From NCBI RefSeq assembly GCF_000424545.1, contig NZ_AUKC01000016.1, positions 24,263 through 88,262 of the forward strand: 64,000 nucleotides of DNA, read 5' to 3'. Source of the stretch: Butyrivibrio sp. NC3005 (GTDB taxonomy: Bacteria; Bacillota; Clostridia; Lachnospirales; Lachnospiraceae). Positions 61,635 through 64,000 of this stretch are shown here, piece by piece. The notes below the pieces were generated by a model that searched no databases, had not been told where the DNA came from, and saw nothing but the letters and a program-made list of their open reading frames with translations. The first letter of the stretch is position 1; every line of letters begins with the position of its first letter. The position numbers and the translations under genes are program-made.

Positions 61635-62573
61635 GTGGAGAATATTTTTGTAGAAGGTTTAAAAGAAAACAATATAAATAAGCTTTTATCTGCACCTAAA
61701 AGTGACCTCCATAATCACTCAACCAAAGGCTGCAGAAGAGAGTGGCTTGCCCAGAAACTGAATGTTGATATTTCAAAGCCGCCACAGCACCTTGATGGCT
61801 TGGAAGGTATGCAGAATTGGTTCAGGTCAAATATAAAACTTGTATGTGATGGCTATGAAAATATGCTTCTTAGGTGGGAAGGTGCTTTTGCTGAGGCAAA
61901 GCGAAATAATATAACTCGTCTTGTAATGAATTTTGGTACCGCTGAAGTGGATCAGGTAGGATCAGTAGAAGCGTTCCGCAAGCTTATTGAAGAATTCCAT
62001 AAAACATATTGTCCTGATAGTATTTTTGAAGCTGAGCTCACATATCCCTCCTTTGGAAACGTGGAAGAAGAGGCAGCTGAGCTCGATAAATATGCCGAGG
62101 AAGGATACTTCAAGGCAATTGATATTTGTGCAGGAGAAAATGTTCAGCCATTCGAAGCTTTTTTGCCACTTTACAAGAAGGCTGAGAAATACCATTTAAA
62201 CAAGAAGATGCATGTTGGAGAAACAGGTTCGGCTGAAGATGTAAGAAGAGCTGTAGAGACTTTAGGCCTGTCAGAAGTTCATCATGGAATTAATGCATCA
62301 ACATCCAAAGAAACCATGAGATTTCTTGCGGATAATCATATACAGGTTAATGTCTGCCCTAGCAGCAATGTAATGCTGGGTTTTGCAAAGGATTATAAAT
62401 CACATCCAATCAAGACGTTAGTAGAGAATGGTGTCAGAGTCACCATTAATACTGATGATCTTCTTATTTTTGATTCCTCAATTGAAAATGAATATCTAAA
62501 GCTTTACAAGTCGGGGACACTTAGTGCAGAGCAATTAGATGAAATAAGACAAAGAGGATTGGGAAATCTATAA
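61635..62573 (+). CDS. Adenosine deaminase family protein
   Basis: 312 residues from GTG 61635. Zinc and catalytic residues of the family are visible: SDLHNHSTKG (HxH) near residue 23, MHVGETGS near residue 194, EVHHGINA near residue 216, and INTDDLLIF near residue 276. The end is shorter than the common 330-340 residues, so the C-terminal helix may be missing. Could act on adenosine or a modified purine. Confidence 0.83.
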   Translation: MENIFVEGLKENNINKLLSAPKSDLHNHSTKGCRREWLAQKLNVDISKPPQHLDGLEGMQNWFRSNIKLVCDGYENMLLRWEGAFAEAKRNNITRLVMNFGTAEVDQVGSVEAFRKLIEEFHKTYCPDSIFEAELTYPSFGNVEEEAAELDKYAEEGYFKAIDICAGENVQPFEAFLPLYKKAEKYHLNKKMHVGETGSAEDVRRAVETLGLSEVHHGINASTSKETMRFLADNHIQVNVCPSSNVMLGFAKDYKSHPIKTLVENGVRVTINTDDLLIFDSSIENEYLKLYKSGTLSAEQLDEIRQRGLGNL

Positions 62574-62670
62574 GAAAGATGGATAAAACTTCTTTAGCTT
62601 GGTGTGGGCACAATTTCAACGGCATTATAGCTGAGTGGTAGATAAATAAATCAGAGGTAATAAGAAAATT

Positions 62671-63561
62671 ATGACAATGGGACAATTTGAAATAAATGAA
62701 GTAAGTGACAGAATACAGCATCTAGCTGAAAATATTCTTGGTAGGGGCATTATTGAAACTATGTCTAGGGTATGTGAGAGATATGGTCTCCGAGAGAATG
62801 AGTTCAGAAAATATGATGTCTATAAGATTATAACTAAAGATGGAAAAAGAATAATGAAAAAAGCATCTGATTGCGAGGCTTCAAATTATAAAAAGTATCT
62901 TAATACAAATCGCTTTAATGTTCCTAGCTATTATGGGAGTTATGTAGATGGAAAAGATTTGTGGATTATTCTAGAAAATATTGAAGGTAATGATTTGCGC
63001 GATATGACAGATGAATTGGCAATAGAGGCGGCAGAGAGTCTAGCTGTTATTCAAAATGCCTATTGGAACTGTACGGATACCGAGCGTTTCGAGACCTATT
63101 TAAAGAGAATAGAAAAGAGATATTCATTTATTAAAGATAATGATGTTATTGGTAAAGCTTATAAAATATTTCTTGAACGCCAATTGGTTTGCCCTCGTAC
63201 TATGTCAAATGGTGATTTCCTGGAATTTAATTCTGTAAATCATGAAGGCAAAGTATATATAATCGATTGGGGATTTGGTGGAATTCTGCCTTATTCTCTC
63301 GATATAGCTAGGTTTATCGCTCATGCAACTGAAAATAGAGCCACATTCCCATTCTACATGAATGAAAAACAAAAGAAGCTTTTTGTTGACCATGTTTATG
63401 AATTACTTAATATGAAGCCTGACTACGAGCAGTATCTTTATGATATTAAACTCGCTATCCTTAATGAGTATGTAGAATTTATTGAGGCTGATGAGGACGA
63501 AGATAATTGGTATTTAGAGCATGCCAATATACTTGCAAAAGAACTAATAGAATCCAATTGA
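62671..63561 (+). CDS. Aminoglycoside phosphotransferase-like kinase
   Basis: 296 residues. The kinase catalytic loop reads SNGDFLEFN (family HGD replaced by NGD) near residue 187 and the metal site is IIDWGFGG near residue 205. Related to APH/choline kinase folds; many such proteins are not resistance enzymes. The His to Asn change in the loop may affect activity. Last complete gene in the window. Confidence 0.75.
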   Translation: MTMGQFEINEVSDRIQHLAENILGRGIIETMSRVCERYGLRENEFRKYDVYKIITKDGKRIMKKASDCEASNYKKYLNTNRFNVPSYYGSYVDGKDLWIILENIEGNDLRDMTDELAIEAAESLAVIQNAYWNCTDTERFETYLKRIEKRYSFIKDNDVIGKAYKIFLERQLVCPRTMSNGDFLEFNSVNHEGKVYIIDWGFGGILPYSLDIARFIAHATENRATFPFYMNEKQKKLFVDHVYELLNMKPDYEQYLYDIKLAILNEYVEFIEADEDEDNWYLEHANILAKELIESN

Positions 63562-63664
63562 GAGGGAGGTTAATAACTGTTGAATAATACTTATAAAACT
63601 ATATAAATAGATGTTGTGTTTTATAGTTTGCTGATGTATAATAATGTTGAAAGGAGCTAGCACT

Positions 63665-64000
63665 TTGAGTAAATATTATTCTATACATAAATTTTCAAAG
63701 ATTATAGGTGTATCTGCGCAGACATTACGAAATTGGGATGCTAACGGAAAACTTCATCCACATCATACTACAGCAAGTGGTTATAGATATTATTCTGATG
63801 AACAACTTAACCAAGTAATGAATGTAAAGCCTAAAAATCGTATCACAATTGGATATTGCCGAGTATCGAGTCAAAAACAAAAAGATGACTTAGAGCGGCA
63901 AATTGAAAATGTGAGAACGTATCTTATAGCAAAGGGACAACCATTTGAAATAATAAGTGATATTGGTTCCGGTATAAACTACAAGAAAAAAGGACTTCAG
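63665..64000 (+). mobile_element. tnpA: IS607-family TnpA serine transposase, 5' part
   Basis: Open to the window edge from TTG 63665 behind AAAGGAG. Residues 1-45 form a MerR-like HTH (YSIHKFSKIIGVSAQTLRNW), and from residue 60 the serine recombinase domain begins (IGYCRVSSQKQKDDLERQI, with the catalytic Ser in RVSS). A tnpB gene is expected downstream, outside the window. Such small transposases do not explain the rpsI-core array. Confidence 0.85.

Noticed and set aside
21137..64000. Prophage
   Set aside because: No capsid, tail, terminase, lysis or replication genes were seen; XRE-ImmA/IrrE alone is not enough.

Overview
The window reads as a low-GC Firmicutes chromosome. Gene order, a zinc-ribbon uS14 of 61 residues, a long (184-residue) bL17, ECF transporter genes next to truA, and polysaccharide-degrading accessory genes (GH115, GH36 remnant) suggest a rumen or gut Lachnospiraceae such as Butyrivibrio or Pseudobutyrivibrio. 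The genus is an inference.

Positions 1-21154 are ordinary core genome: the S10-spc-alpha ribosomal superoperon (rplC 3' end to rplQ, with secY, adk, map, infA, rpmJ and rpoA inside it), a spacer holding two copies of a structured dispersed repeat, ecfA1-ecfA2-ecfT-truA, and rplM-rpsI behind a long structured leader.

From the last codons of rpsI (21137) to the end, the sequence is an accretion island. The 3' end of rpsI carries an 18-bp core, GTTCTCAAAGAGATAATC. It recurs in the same orientation at 31690, 34928, 38605, 41263, 43050 and 60576, with decayed forms at 26014 and 57566. Six copies are the last 18 bp of a repeat that is always 126 bp long. Its first 64 bp are highly conserved; a following hairpin changes sequence from copy to copy but keeps its pairing by compensatory changes. 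Downstream of the core, modules start with a small hairpin and a terminator, sometimes a remnant of a MobV/Pre relaxase gene, then a portable promoter (TTGAAC, 17 bp, TATAAT) reading into cargo. The simplest reading is a tandem array of decayed integrative mobilizable elements (CIME-like modules) in rpsI. No tyrosine or large serine integrase is visible in the window, so the recombinase is elsewhere or lost.

The cargo is almost all on the + strand and looks like a collection of single-gene stress, resistance and defence functions: an AAC(3)-type acetyltransferase, HIT protein, ten GNAT loci (two broken), MazEF, XRE-ImmA/IrrE, DUF4417 cluster, S51 peptidase, an Abi_2/AbiF-like HEPN protein with a small terminated RNA just upstream, Cof-type phosphatase, Gfo/Idh/MocA oxidoreductase, AlbA_2 protein, MATE and MFS exporters, NUDIX, a YjbR-MGMT fusion, GH115 glucuronidase with a frameshifted AraC regulator, LysR, alpha/beta hydrolase, cyclophilin-like lipoprotein, methyltransferase, adenosine deaminase-like and aminoglycoside phosphotransferase-like proteins. 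Many genes are truncated, frameshifted or fused at module joints. The window ends inside an IS607-type serine transposase gene.

The strongest candidates for something undescribed are the fixed-length 126-bp module end with covarying hairpin, and the rpsI cassette array as a whole.
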